A stretch of 64,000 nt of DNA from Mucor racemosus (GCA_027405735.1 JAPEHQ010000006.1:992001-1056000); one strand, 5' to 3'; positions 33,862-45,196 are shown, counted from the first letter of the stretch. Translations and numbers: made by a program. Notes: generated by a model not told the origin, from the sequence alone.

Positions 33862-34360
33862 TGAAGTGAACTAAGCTAGATTCCCATCATAAAATACCTA
33901 AATTAAATGTTATCTCATTGAAACCATGATATTAAAGATAAGACTATATAGTAAATAAACAATTGCATGAAGACAGCAAGGGTATAATACTCGAATAAGA
34001 GATGTTAAAATACTAAAGTAACGTGGGATATCCCAAATAAGGAATACAAAAAGTACATGCTTATCAAGTAGAACAAGTAAGGGCTGTTCTGAAATCATGA
34101 TTGACAGAATATATTTGAAACGCCGTTCTTGATCCACCAAATCAATAACCAAACAACCCAGCATTTACATTCAAAATTAATGGAATCGTTGGCAATTGCA
34201 ATACAATTGCCAGATGGACAGATAGTAAATAATCACCAAATAATATACAGTAAATAGAGAAGACGTAGAATAACCATTTTATTGCACATTATCCATATTA
34301 TAATAAAGAAGGATTTTAACAGTATTCTTTATCGCTTTTTTACACCCTTATTTTACTGCA
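33862..34360 (+). repeat. 3' LTR of the Ty3/gypsy element
   Basis: 499 bases, TGAAGTGAACT to TTTACTGCA, followed by ATAATAGT as before the 5' LTR. See the element entry. Confidence 0.9.
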
Positions 34361-34399
34361 ATAATAGTCAAAAATAGAACTACTATCATACTTCTTATT

Positions 34400-35742
34400 G
34401 TGCTTTTTCAGCTCTACAAATTAAAAAAATTAAAATCAAAAGAAAAGAAACTAGATTTACAGAATATATTTGACTCATTTATAAACCCTGAATGTGATTT
34501 TAAAAAAGGTGGTTTTTTTTATTATAAATTAAATGTGATGGTCACTCTTCCAAAAAAATGCCGAGTAATTTCCGGACGCGGCCATTTAATAATATTTTTA
34601 AGCTGTAAATTGCTAGAAAAAATTACCGGACTGTCCGGACGCGGCTGTTTAAATATCTCAAGCAGTTGTGAGATGCAGGTATCGAAATTTTATACAAAAA
34701 TTAAGGTTAGACTGTATAGCTAATTACTCAAAGGCTTATTTTATGTAAAGTATAAAATGCAATATACAACGTATAACATACAACATACAACATAAACTTA
34801 ATAATAACAGGTTTAAATTGGAAAGTATAATAATCCATCAGAATTACAATATTCCAAATATAGACAAATCTAACAAGTCCTATTGTTCAGTAATTGGTTC
34901 CTGTCATCTAGGAACTAATAATGAAACATAACTTATAGCAATAGTATTATAACTGAAACATAACATATTATATCCATACACATTTATCAATTAATAATAA
35001 TTTCTATTGTTACATTTAATGGAAAGGGGTCCATTAGACGGTACTTTTTACGTTGATTTTAATTTACAAAGTCTCGATAAATCATATAAGATGATACAAC
35101 CGGGTTCGAAAAAAAGTCTATAAAATCGAAAATTTTAAATCATTTATAAAAGTAAAATATGCATTGTCGGTCTTCGAGGATATTAAGCAATCAATTTTGA
35201 AACCAATTCTATTTCTAACTCATACTGAAATGTAATTATTATAAATAGTCTTTTAAACCAAGGCCTAGAAGCTCTTGATTCTTTCTTTTACCGTTAGTTT
35301 TTCTAGTAATAAAGCCTACGTTCTCCAAGATAAATGTTACTAGTTTTTATTATTATTCTTTCTATAAATAAGATTGTATGTATCCATAAACTCTCATACA
35401 TGATTTTCATTTAATTTTTAAGATAATATATCCATCTTTGTATTCAAATAAATGTTGGTATTTCTAATTCGAAAAAGATACTCTTATAAATTGTTTTCAT
35501 ATTTTTTTAAAAAAAATGAAAGGGCTATCTTGGAATCTCAGAAAAAAATTCATTTTTTAAAAATTTACCCAGAGGTTGACAAGCAAATTTTTTATTATTT
35601 TTTGACTGTCTACAGCATTTACTCTTCCTCTACACTAAAAAAAATATGGACGTATTATTTGCAGAGAAAACGAGGTAATACGGATTTTAGTCGCAGTGGC
35701 TTAATATATCCATCTATACTATTTATTAGAAATGACACTTGA
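34400..35742 (+). repeat. Composite repeat with pogo/Tigger-like right end, copy A
   Basis: Blocks at 34510-34730 and 34740-35740 match 57420-57610 and 57610-58070 in the same order. The first block holds CCGGACGCGG motifs and the palindrome CCGGACTGTCCGG and ends AAGGTTAGACTGTA. Read in reverse this is TACAGTCTAACCTT, like pogo/Tigger termini with a TA duplication. Similarity continues past that end, so the copies were duplicated together with flanking DNA. No transposase frame was recognised. Confidence 0.55.
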
Positions 35743-36139
35743 CATTTTATGATACTCTGCGGTACTTTTTTCGTGAAATAACTTGATATTTTGTTGGATT
35801 ATTCTTGCTGTAATATAACGATTCCGAGACAAAATCAGATATACTGTATTAAGCGTTTTAAGCTATATTTTTTTGAATGACTAGCTTGATATAGAATCTC
35901 AGCAATAAAATGACAATAAAGTAAAGGTTCTAAAAATATTTTAAACGTAAGAAAGCTCGCTTTATTTATGATTTAGAAAATGTAATTGTTATATAAATGC
36001 AACGATAGACATTCCAATTCAACTTCAGTTCAGGTACCAGTTATTTGGCGTTTCATGGCTTATAATTCAAATATCAAAATCATGATTTAGCACTACAAAA
36101 TAAAATTACAATTGTAACATTTTGTCATAACTGTTATGT
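35743..36139. other. Gene-free AT-rich stretch
   Basis: Nothing recognised. It ends at the target duplication of the hAT-type MITE. Confidence 0.5.
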
Positions 36140-36147
36140 ACCTTTAG

Positions 36148-36634
36148 TAGTGATATTAAACGAGCCGAGCCTTTTTTATGCAGCCGAGCTTTTCTCAAGG
36201 CTCGTTAAAGTTAGACGAGCTTACAAAAAAGCTCGTTCAACCTCGACGAGCTTTTTTTTGCGCGTGACTAGAGCTCGTTTACCCCAAACGAGCTTTTTTA
36301 TGCAGCGACTAAAACTCATCATCTCAATGCGAGCTTTATTTTACCTTTCCAGTGACAAATATCTAAAGTAAAGCAAACTTATGAATGTCAATTGACAATT
36401 ATCTAAAGTAATAATGTCATAGCATTTACTAATTATTATTTAAATTTGAACTTTTTGAAAAGAAGTCAAAAGCTCGTCTTTCTCAAACGAGCTTTTTAAA
36501 AAAAAGTCAAAAACTCGTCTTTGTCAAACGAGCTTTTATTAAAGCTCGGCTCGAGCTCGAGTGATACAAAGCTCGGCTCGTTGTGGCGAGCTTTGGTCAA
36601 GCTCGTCCTAGGCTCGGCTCGTCTTTTATACTTA
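36148..36634. mobile_element. hAT-type MITE with dense GCTCG/CGAGC subterminal repeats
   Basis: 487 bases flanked by an exact 8-base duplication ACCTTTAG (36140-36147 and 36635-36642), the hallmark length for hAT elements. The ends, TAGTGATATTAAACGAGCC and the reverse complement TAAGTATAAAAGACGAGCC, are imperfect inverted repeats. Many copies of GCTCG or CGAGC are spread through both ends, several as small hairpins such as AGCTCGTTTACCCCAAACGA. Such short clustered motifs serve as transposase sites in hAT elements. No transposase is encoded. Confidence 0.85.
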
Positions 36635-36642
36635 ACCTTTAG

Positions 36643-36914
36643 CCGAAGACTATTAGGTATTTTAGTTATGTTTTATATGTTTAGTCTGTAAGGAACACCT
36701 TATTAATAAATGTAGTAGTAATAGATTTATATTAGAAAGAAGTTAAGTTTATTATTGAAGTATATAACATGAGCTTATATACTCATAACTAGTAATGACT
36801 AAATATTGAACAGATCTATCGAACCGAACAAGTCGGAATGCACGTTATATCACGTGAGCTCAATATTTTGTTATAATTACTAGTTAAACATATTATTTGA
36901 CAATATATAAAATC
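36643..36914. other. Gene-free flank upstream of tRNA-Tyr
   Basis: AT-rich; no feature seen. Confidence 0.4.
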
Positions 36915-36996
36915 CCGGCTTTAGCTCAGTTGGTAGAGCGGAAGACTGTAGTGAAAAGACATCTTCAGGTCACTTGTTCGAATCAGGTAAGCCGGA
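36915..36996 (+). tRNA. tRNA-Tyr (GTA) with a 9-base intron
   Basis: The acceptor stem pairs CCGGCTT with AAGCCGG and has A as discriminator. The D arm (TAGCTCAGTTGGTAGAGC) and T arm (ACTTG TTCGAAT CAGGT) are normal. The anticodon stem GAAGA/TCTTC encloses CTGTAG, an intron at 36952-36960 and A, so the anticodon is GTA (36948-36950). Nuclear tRNA-Tyr genes usually carry an intron at this place, one base after the anticodon. A T-run follows at 37002-37007. Confidence 0.93.
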
Positions 36997-37001
36997 TACA
37001 A

Positions 37002-37007
37002 TTTTTT
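37002..37007 (+). terminator. Pol III terminator of tRNA-Tyr
   Basis: A six-T run five bases after the tRNA end. A much longer T-run follows at 37040-37074. Confidence 0.7.
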
Positions 37008-37037
37008 GCTTTCTTTCGACATAGCAGTGTATGTAGC

Positions 37038-37039
<2 letters not shown>

Positions 37040-37074
<35 letters not shown>
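37040..37074 (+). repeat. Long poly(T) tract
   Basis: About 35 consecutive T. It may be the complement of a poly(A) tail from an insertion on the minus strand, or simple slippage. Its length is likely to be unreliable in sequencing. Confidence 0.8.
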
Positions 37075-37075
<1 letters not shown>

Positions 37076-38216
37076 TTGTTTTTAAGATTTATTATAACGC
37101 TGCGATGCATTTTAAACAAAGGTAATTGCTCATGAAGACCATTAAATATAATGTTCATCTAAAAAAAAACCGCACTAACAGCCGTATTGTTGCAAAATAG
37201 ACCGCCCAAGCTGGATTAACTACCATTGATTCTAATGAAACATTATCTTTTACTTTTAACATCCCATTATGCTTTATCCGTTCATTTTATATTTTAACAT
37301 CCATTATATTTCATCAGTTTCATTTTATACTTTTATCATTTTATTTTATACATTTCAATTCAATAAAAATAACCATATTCAAAAAGAACATTTAATAAGT
37401 ATCTTATCTTACACCTTATATCTTATTTGTTACCTATATTTTTGGTTACATCTTATAAATATATATCATTTGTAATATTCTTTTCTATATCACCTATATT
37501 ACAAAATCTCTTAAAATATTTCTATATATTTCATTTTTACTTTATCGTTTTATGATTATCATATAAGGCATGTATACAGTTGGACAACTTAAACCTGATC
37601 CTCATTTATTAGATATTACTATATTGGCAATACTCTATTAGTTTTATTTTATTTTACTTTCAGCATATTACCGTTATAAACACTAATTGCAACAGTATTA
37701 CCTACAAAATTGTAATGATGTTGATAGCTTTTAAAGTATGACATTTGAAGATGATGTAAATAAGATGTTAAATGCTTTTTTTTCAGTTAGACAAACATAT
37801 TGTATGATTTGCAAGAATCACACCTTTTCGGATCGAAAACAATATCCTACTACATTGAAACATACTAATGGCTATGTATTTGGGATTGTCAAATGTTAAA
37901 GATAATTAATGCCTTTATAAGTCTGCATCTTATGTGAAAGCTTTATTATAATAATTGCTCACTAATGGGATTAAATGACAGGTTAATATTGCCAAGAAGA
38001 AATCGCAACAACAAATGATAATAATAATTTTGTTGAATAAATGCATTATTTATTGTGAATAAATCTTTAAAAAACTAACTGGTGTAATTGACATGCTTAA
38101 AATCTAGTATTTACTCAATCGCAAAATTCAAAACAGATTAATCGTCGATTGTAATAATGCAGCTATTTATGTCTTTATTTATGAATGAATCTAATGTTTT
38201 ATAGTAATGAAAAATT
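37075..38216. other. Gene-free AT-rich stretch
   Basis: TTTTAT-type low-complexity sequence around 37260-37560. No gene or shared repeat was recognised. Confidence 0.5.
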
Positions 38217-39413
38217 CTAATGGCGGTGAGCAGGTGTAAGTTTGACATCACCTTCACCACCATTTAACAAGGCCTTGACCTTTTCTGTATACATTCTCAA
38301 GTCTTCACCCATAACAGTGATTTTAATTTGAACATCCTTGGTGTTTTCCAAAGTATCCTCATTCTCGACGGGTGTAAGAGTCCAACGACCAAAAGCATGA
38401 TTAACAATAGATAATTTACCATCATTCAAGCGCACAAAACCCTTAATACGGAAAATATCTTCTTTGGGCATAGATTTGAGGAATGTCTCAAATTGCTCAA
38501 GAGTCAACTTGTTATCATTGACAGATTGAAGAATTTGAATCAAATCAACCTCATTCTCTTGATGCTTGGGATCAAACACAGATTCCTCCAAATGTTTATC
38601 CTTTCCATAACCGACCTTAAAAAGTTGAGTATCTAAACCAAATACAAGATCAGGAGAGACACCACTTTTATCACATTTGACCTTGGGTGTGTCGGTATTC
38701 AAAACGTTAATATGATCAATTACATCGTCTAATTGACGTTCATTGACCAATTCATGCTTATTGAGCAAAATAACATCGGTATATTGAGCTTGTAATTTTG
38801 CTGTATAACTAGTATCCTCATAACCAGTGAAGTTTTCACAATCAACAACTGTAATAATAGAATCCAAAGCAAATCCTTCACTTTCCATTTCACGAATTTG
38901 CCAGGCAATAGGAGCTAAAAAATTTTCATTAGGAACAGCTGATAATATCTCTCGTCATGAACCTAACTTACCAGGAAAAGCTGAGCCACTAGTTTCGACA
39001 ATAATTCTATCAGGATTGTATTGATCTATGCATTATACAGTAAATATACATATATATCTATATATCTATATATGCTTTTTATACAAACTGTTACCTTTCA
39101 ATTCTTGAAGTGCCAATTTCATTTGACCAACGAGTACACAGCACATACATCCATTGACCATTTCTTGAACGCCTACATTGGTTTCCTTTGCCAACTGACT
39201 ATCAACTGTTCAAAAAAAGAAAATAATTAGTTGCCATGGAAATCGAAACAAATGAAAATATTTACCTGCAATATCACCAAATTCATTTTTTAACAAACAG
39301 ACTTTGTAATCTTTAGGTACACGCTGTAATAAACTCAAGATTTGAGTAGTTTTACCACTACCCAAGAAACCAGTAAATACAGTGATAGGAAGAGGGTTCA
39401 CAGCAGTAGGCAT
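38217..39413 (-). CDS. CobW/COG0523-type GTPase (putative metal chaperone)
   Basis: Minus-strand exons 39413-39266, 39205-39095, 39025-38972 and 38914-38217 give 336 residues. The P-loop is at about 12-24 (VFTGFLGSGKTT) and the Walker-B-like part is RIIVETSGSAFP. The metal-site motif CxCC is present as NGCMCCVL, and ILLNKHELV is the NKxD-type base-recognition loop with E replacing D one residue on. The C-terminal CobW domain holds FRIKGFVRLNDGK and HAFGRWTLTP, and the last residues are AHRH. The family moves zinc, cobalt or other metals into target proteins with GTP hydrolysis. The N-terminus lacks the CPELVPI-type motif that ZNG1 proteins use to bind methionine aminopeptidase, so it is a different subgroup and its client is unknown. 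Confidence 0.9.
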
Positions 39414-39569
39414 TTTTTCTAAATTTATTATTGAAAAGTGAAAGGGAAGAAAGAGGAAAAAAAAGCATTATTGCCAATGGATTTGTGTTTAAGATACAAT
39501 CAGGGTTTCACAAATCCTAATGAAGAAAGATTTTGGCTATCAAACGGATCTTTTATTATTATTTGTATT

Positions 39570-41983
39570 TTAATTATTATGTCTTTGCTGCTTTTCTTCC
39601 AATGATAATTTGTTTAATGTCTTGATATCACCCTCTCTTAGTAATTCTTCCTCTCTTGAAGCAGCATCTCCTTTTTTACGAAGAGCAGGGAATTCTTTTC
39701 TGGGTAAAAGAATTTGTTCTTCTTCTTCATCCTCGTCTTCTGTTTGACCATTGAAATAACCATTCACCAAGTTTCTAATACGAGGACTTGCTGGAGCAGA
39801 TAATGGCTTGGGAATCTTTTTGACTACAGTGTCTAAATCTAATTGATCATCATCGTCAACAAATGATTCAGGGTATACACGACGTAATGCCAATTGACGT
39901 GCTTTTATGTACTCTAAGCCCATGCGTTTCCAATCTAGCAGATCTGATAATCTTTCTGTACGATTACGTTGATTAATACGTTGTCGTCTCGTCTTTTGGC
40001 AAAATCTAAACATTTGTTCACATAATTGTTGAATTGATTCTTCGACAGATTTAAGTCTTCGATCAACAATGTAAATACCATAATCTTCACAATTTTCGAT
40101 GTTTTCATCCATAAAACAACCAAAACCAGACAGACTAATATATAAAAAGTTAGTATAATCTACAAACATCTAAAACAATTGTAACTTACTTTGTTGTAAT
40201 AGATGGCACACCCATAACTGTGCATTCAGCAGGTGTATATCCCCAAGGTTCATAATAAGAAGGAAAAACACCCAAATGACAACCACGTACAAAATCTTCA
40301 TAATCAAGACCCAATAAAGGATTATTAGCATTCAAAAATTCAGGATGGAAAATAGTTTTTACACGATCATCAGACTTGTTATAAAGTTGCAAGCGTCTCA
40401 ATTGACTAATAATAGGGTCAAGACCATCATCTACCATATTGTGAGTAACAATGGGCGGTAAACTGTGATTTTTCAATGCAAATACTCGACGTTTCAAGAG
40501 AACTTTGTCTTCGCTGTGCAAGAATTCTGCAGGATCTAATTCTTCTCCTCTCAAAGCACTTTCAAAGATACGTTTACCTATACGATCTTGAATTTCATTG
40601 ACAGTTTCTCGTAATTGTTTTGTAACTGCTTGACCTTTAAGAGCTTCTACATTGAATGAGCGAGTAGCAGCAGGCATAACTAGAAATACTACAACAGTTG
40701 TGTTTGATTTAGCAGCTTTCAAACGATCATTTAAACCTAAAATAAATTGTTTCATATTGTTAATGAAATGACTTGTTACGATAAGACTTATACTACTTAC
40801 GTCCAAGTGCTTCTACAAACATATCCACACCTTTATTACGGAATTCATAACGACCAGCAGTAAAGAAATACACAGTGTTATCCAGATCAAAATCATAATG
40901 TCCATAGAAATGTCCTCGAACAAAATCATTGATTTTTTCCTTATTCAGGGCATGCTTATTTTGAAACTCGTGAACAGCTTGGAATTTTACAACATTCAAA
41001 CCGTTTGGTAGTACACCATCTATAATATAAATACGTTCAGTACATTGTATACATGTAATCTCTTCGTTAATTACCTGGTTTACGCTTCAAAAGATGCTCG
41101 CTTTCATATGCAGTAATATGACTGACAGTAGTAAAAACATCAGCACAATGAGCTGCGCCTCGTTCAATACAGTAACGATGATAAATACCACGCTTACCAG
41201 CCTCATGGTCAACATCAAAATCTCGGAGGTTATTGTAGAAATCAACCGAGCCAGCGCATAAATAACGACCCAAGAGAGTAGCATGAGTTGTAAAGATGGT
41301 AGTAACATCAATTTTACGTTTTTTGATTAATGGAATAGCTACACCAGCTAACCATTCATGAAAATGAGCAATAATAGCAGGACTTGGATCAGATTCAGTT
41401 GATTGAGCACGATACTACCCCAAATTGATAAATATTTTATATCAAAATTTCATTTTTAATGACATACCTTGCTTGCAATTTCACCCAGGAACCAAGTAAC
41501 TATATAACCAAACAAAATAGCTTCATTTGTTTCTTGATCACTAGGAGGACTAGGAATACCTGCAACTCGCCAGAGATCACTTTTCCATTCATCCAATTTA
41601 TGTGTTACGCTACCTGTGTCAAATAAAAGCACATAAGGAGCACCTTCAACTAACCATCTACCAAAAAGATACTGCACACCATTAGCGGACATGGTCTCCA
41701 ATGTTTCCCGAATAATCCCAGAAGGTGGCTCGAGAGCCTCAACCTCCATAGGAGCTGTCTTGTAAGACAAAGGGCCGATCAAGCAATATCGGTCTCCAAA
41801 TTCTCGAACAGTAACTGGCACCTTTGTCTTGATTACAGTATAGATGCCACCAACTGAAAAGACAAAAGAAAATGAATCAGTACATAATGCATAACATTGC
41901 AAATTCGTTCAATTACCTTTATTAGCAACTTCCCAAGCAATCTCGAATAAAAGTGGGTTATAAACGTCTCTGTGTTCAGGCAT
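39570..41983 (-). CDS. GSY1: Glycogen synthase
   Basis: Glycogen synthase adds glucose from UDP-glucose to the growing chain in the cytosol (GT3 family). Minus-strand exons 41983-41917, 41853-41468, 41414-41075, 41019-40801, 40736-40190 and 40134-39570 give 707 residues, matching yeast Gsy2 in length. Visible signatures are the N-terminal [19 protein letters not shown] (Lys-x-Gly-Gly loop), [27 protein letters not shown], and the catalytic Glu-x7-Glu region [19 protein letters not shown]. The arginine-rich glucose-6-phosphate sensor helix reads [20 protein letters not shown]. The tail holds [12 protein letters not shown], a Ser-Pro site of the type phosphorylated to switch the enzyme off, and then acidic runs. 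The upstream region (41984 on) should hold its promoter. Confidence 0.96.
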
Positions 41984-43184
41984 TCTTCAGATTTGTATGA
42001 AAAGGGAAAGAGGGAGAAGAAGAAGAAGAAGAAAAATATACAAGAGATTGAGGTTACTTTATAAACATCAGAATATCTAGAAATATTACAACTTTCCCAA
42101 CAAAGCATCCTTTACAGATTGATTGGGGTTTAGTATGGGTTACTTTTGGTTGTAGCGGTGTAACCTTTCTCACGAATAAAAATATCTTGATATTGTTTGT
42201 TCAGTTTCTTCTAAACTGCTTGATTTTTCCCATTTATTGTATTGCACAAAAACAAACAAACAGATGTAATATCACCACCTGGAATAGCTTGCTTTTTTAG
42301 TATATGTTTGAAATTTCACGTATGAAAAAATCGAGGCGTTTTTCTCTTTCTATTGAAGTTGCATTATTTTTGTGGAAGCCTATCTCAACATCTAATCGAT
42401 TTTATAAAAAATAATATTACACAAAAGTTTATACAGGTATAAAATAAATAAATAACAACATTATCCGAAAACATTTGTATTCTTTAACAGTATGAAATAG
42501 TTGTATTACCTTCTCATTAAATCAGTCCTTATTGTTGTATCACTTTATTTTTAAAATCATATTGTCCTATTTCACAGTCAAAATTAATAAATACGATGAA
42601 AAGCTTCTAATAATTAAGTAAAACAGGCCTGCGGCAGCACGAGCTGTACACCACGTAACGGTGTTGACCAGCCCGCTATACAGTATATTTGTTTATTTCC
42701 TGGAGAAGATCTTTAAAAGCTTCCCACAGTGAGAAATAAAAAGGCTTGAGCGTTTGATATTCGATTATCCAATAATATTTCTACTGATCTATCCTTTTGT
42801 CCCTTAATCTGCATTATGTTATCTTGATCTAGCAGTTGTTACAATGCGCTCTTGGAATAGTAAGAAGAGCTAAATATAGCCTGCGCATTTGTTCTGGAAT
42901 GTCTTGAACCATAAATCTTGCCGTTTTCTTTATCTCGGGAAGATCTAAGGTATTCAAACTCGGTCTTGTATAAATTTTATGAAGATCAATATCAGTGATT
43001 TAAATCATATCATTGAAGAGGGGCTCTGTGTATTCATATAAATATATTTTACAGTATTTATATCTAATCCATTATTACAACAGGTTTGCATCAACAATTT
43101 GAACATTGTAGGCAATAATTGTGTTAAGCCCCTCCTTCAAATTCTCCAAATTTGAGCTATTAAATGTGTATATTATCACTAGCC
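41984..43184. other. Upstream region of glycogen synthase, with a possible minus-strand relic
   Basis: The promoter of the minus-strand synthase gene should lie in the first few hundred bases; an (AAG)n run at 42017-42034 is in its leader. A short GC-richer patch lies at 42625-42680. A coding-like relic at 42713-42967 is listed separately. Confidence 0.4.
42713..42967 (-). pseudogene. Coding-like relic of unknown origin
   Basis: On the minus strand an 84-codon frame reads KTEFEYLRSSRDKENGKIYG onward with one internal TAA and ends at TAA. The codons look protein-like (charged, Gln- and Asp-rich). No family was recognised and no joining exons were seen. Confidence 0.3.
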
Positions 43185-43442
43185 GTTCAATCTCGCCTCG
43201 CTCAATTACGGGATTGCTCTATGGGCTCGCTTTTGCAATTTTTTAATGAATGTATCATATGACTGGCAGCTCTATCTCGTTATGTTCAATTACTGTCTCT
43301 CTAGTCGAAAAATGTATGTTTTATAACAAATATTAATGAGGTTTATAAACATCCATTTTTTTTTTAAAAAAAAAACCGCCTTTTGTAGTATATTATTAGA
43401 AAGCACCTTCTATCCTTCCTCTTTACTCATTTGAACACATAG

Positions 43443-43673
43443 ACGATCATGCGTATAATGTAAAATGGTCTCCCACATCCTGTCTTGCTTGGTATTGTAG
43501 ATGGAACCGGCCAATTTGATTTATGGAATTTGAATACAGATACCGAGGAGCCATTTGTAAGTACCAAAGTTGGTTCTGGTAAAGCATTGAATAAATTGGC
43601 TTGGGATAAAGATGGTAAAAAGACAGCAATAGGTTCCAGTGATGGCTATGTTTATGTTTATGAAATTGGAGAG
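43443..43673 (+). pseudogene. Fragment of cytoplasmic dynein intermediate chain, last WD-repeat exon
   Basis: Preceded by an intron-like end ACACATAG and followed by the donor GTAAGAC. Translation starts DDHAYNVKWSP, has a small frameshift, and then reads LLGIVDGTGQFDLWNLNTD followed by KALNKLAWDKDGKKTAIGSS and YVYVYEIGE. This corresponds to the final WD blades of dynein intermediate chain 1/2 (VDG-x-G-x-DLWNLN in animals). No other exon of the gene lies nearby, so this is a copied genomic piece with its splice sites and not a spliced retrocopy. Confidence 0.85.
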
Positions 43674-44399
43674 GTAAGACTAAAAATCAATGTAAATCAA
43701 CTCTAGCGCGATGATTAGAAAGTAAGACTATATTATTATCAAATAAAATGTTACACAGTATCAACAGGTCTAAAGGTTTATAGTAATGAACTTAAATCAA
43801 GTGGGCACAGCATCGTAGATCCTTGAAAAAGTTCTCAAATATCGTAAAATCTCTTATTTTTAAGACTTGCAAAGCTTATAAGCGGAATATTAATTTCAAA
43901 AATTATTCTTCTCCAGATCATCAATTTTGACATTTTTTCATTTTTTTTTCTAATTTTGCAAATCTAGAGTTAATTATACTACCAATTATAAAAACAAAAA
44001 CATGCACATATACAAAATTTAGCGCTCTATTTGCTCAATAAAAAATAACAAAAGTTTTTATTGCAAAATATTACATGAAAATTCTTTAACCAAAAAACTG
44101 TTTTTGAGACAAAAATGCAAATTTTTATTACTTAATCTTTGATATTAAGCTTTCATAAGATGCGTATTAGTTATAGCTACAATTTTTTCTCTTATTGTAG
44201 TATATTTAAACGTTGATTTTGGTATTAAAATTTGATTTTCCTGTTTTTTGATCAAAATCATGAGTGTTGGTAAGGGTAGAATGAGTCTCGAAAATGTCCG
44301 CCACAAAATCTGAATTTTCAGACTTTACATAGTTAAATGCAAGAAAAATATAATATATATATATTTTTATTTAAAACTTGGATATATCATAGTATAAGA

Positions 44400-44950
44400 G
44401 AGTTAGGCAGTTCAATCTCGCTATGCTCGATAATGATGTTACCCTACGGGGGTTATTTTTTTTTGCAATTTGTTGTATGATAGTCTTTTAATCTCGCTAC
44501 GCTTGTTTTTGCAATCTTTTTATAATAGAAATATTATATTTATATATATAACCGTTTGATGTCGCTGTACTCTTGCATTCTTTCTGTAATTAATGTGTTT
44601 TATACTGTGGATATTTTGTCTCGCTACGCTCAATTCTGTAATTTGTTTCATGCTAAATGCTTTATTTGATAGTCTCTTGATCTCGCTGCACTCATTCTTG
44701 CAATGTATACTATGATTAAGTATTACGAATAGCCGTTTAACCTCGCTATGCTCGATTACGGCAAAGATATCGCTCTATGAGCTTCTTTTTAAAATTTACC
44801 TTGAATAATTAACATACTTTGTATGATAGACGTATGATCTCGCTATACTTGATGATAGCATCGCCCTGCGGGCTCGCCTTTGCAATCTTTTTAATGAATG
44901 TATCGTATGGCTAGTAGCTTTACCTCGTTACGCTCGATTATTGTCTCTCT
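44400..44950 (+). repeat. Degenerate array of a CTCGCTACGCTC-type motif
   Basis: About eight variants occur at 44417, 44491, 44613, 44681, 44740, 44842 and 44918, spaced 60-100 bases apart. Each is often followed by GATTACGG or CAATTACGG and then CTCG...TTTGCAATTTTTTAATGAATG. Single copies of the same motif occur in the other repeat units (25785, 28550, 43193, 55330). Confidence 0.7.
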
Positions 44951-45196
44951 CGTTGAAAAATGTATGCTTTTATGGTGTTTATTTAATGTAACAGACATTA
45001 ATGAGGTTTATGAATAGTCCGTACCTTTTTTTTAATGATAGGTTTAATCAATCCTCAGGTAATTCTGTGGTATATCAGTTTTTTATCTCGCATTTTATAT
45101 GAATAAACCAACACATATATTGCAACAAATAATTCAATAGCAGATTTTGTGTGTCTAACATTGATTTTATTATTAATTGATTTAAAGAAAAACATA

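Larger units (their letters stand above)
29486..34360 (+). mobile_element. Ty3/gypsy chromovirus with internal deletion of the polymerase region
   Basis: A 4.9-kb LTR retrotransposon. LTRs at 29486-29972 and 33862-34360 are highly similar, start TGA and end TGCA. An 8-base sequence ATAATAGT flanks both sides (29478-29485 and 34361-34368), longer than the usual 5-base Ty3 duplication. A purine-rich run just before the 3' LTR (about 33850-33860) is a likely polypurine tract. In order it carries gag with a zinc knuckle, an aspartic protease, a spacer, integrase with an HHCC finger and DDE residues, and a chromodomain. Reverse transcriptase and RNase H are missing between about 31870 and 31930. 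Several frameshifts and stops show it is dead. A fungal host element, not a virus of people, animals or crops. Confidence 0.9.
43185..45030 (+). repeat. Dynein-fragment repeat, copy 3 (best-preserved exon)
   Basis: The unit runs from 43185 and its opening segment recurs at about 44840-45030, so about 190 bases are directly repeated at both ends, as in a partial tandem copy. Inside is the dynein exon (43443-43673) and the shared body. From 44400 to 44950 the body is expanded into a degenerate array of the CTCGCTACGCTC motif. Confidence 0.7.

Noticed and set aside
37040..37074. Poly(T) as the tail of a processed pseudogene
   Set aside because: No gene-like sequence adjoins it on the minus strand.
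43185..45030. LTR retrotransposon bounded by 190-base direct repeats
   Set aside because: No TG...CA ends, primer site or retroelement protein; a partial tandem copy explains the repeats better.
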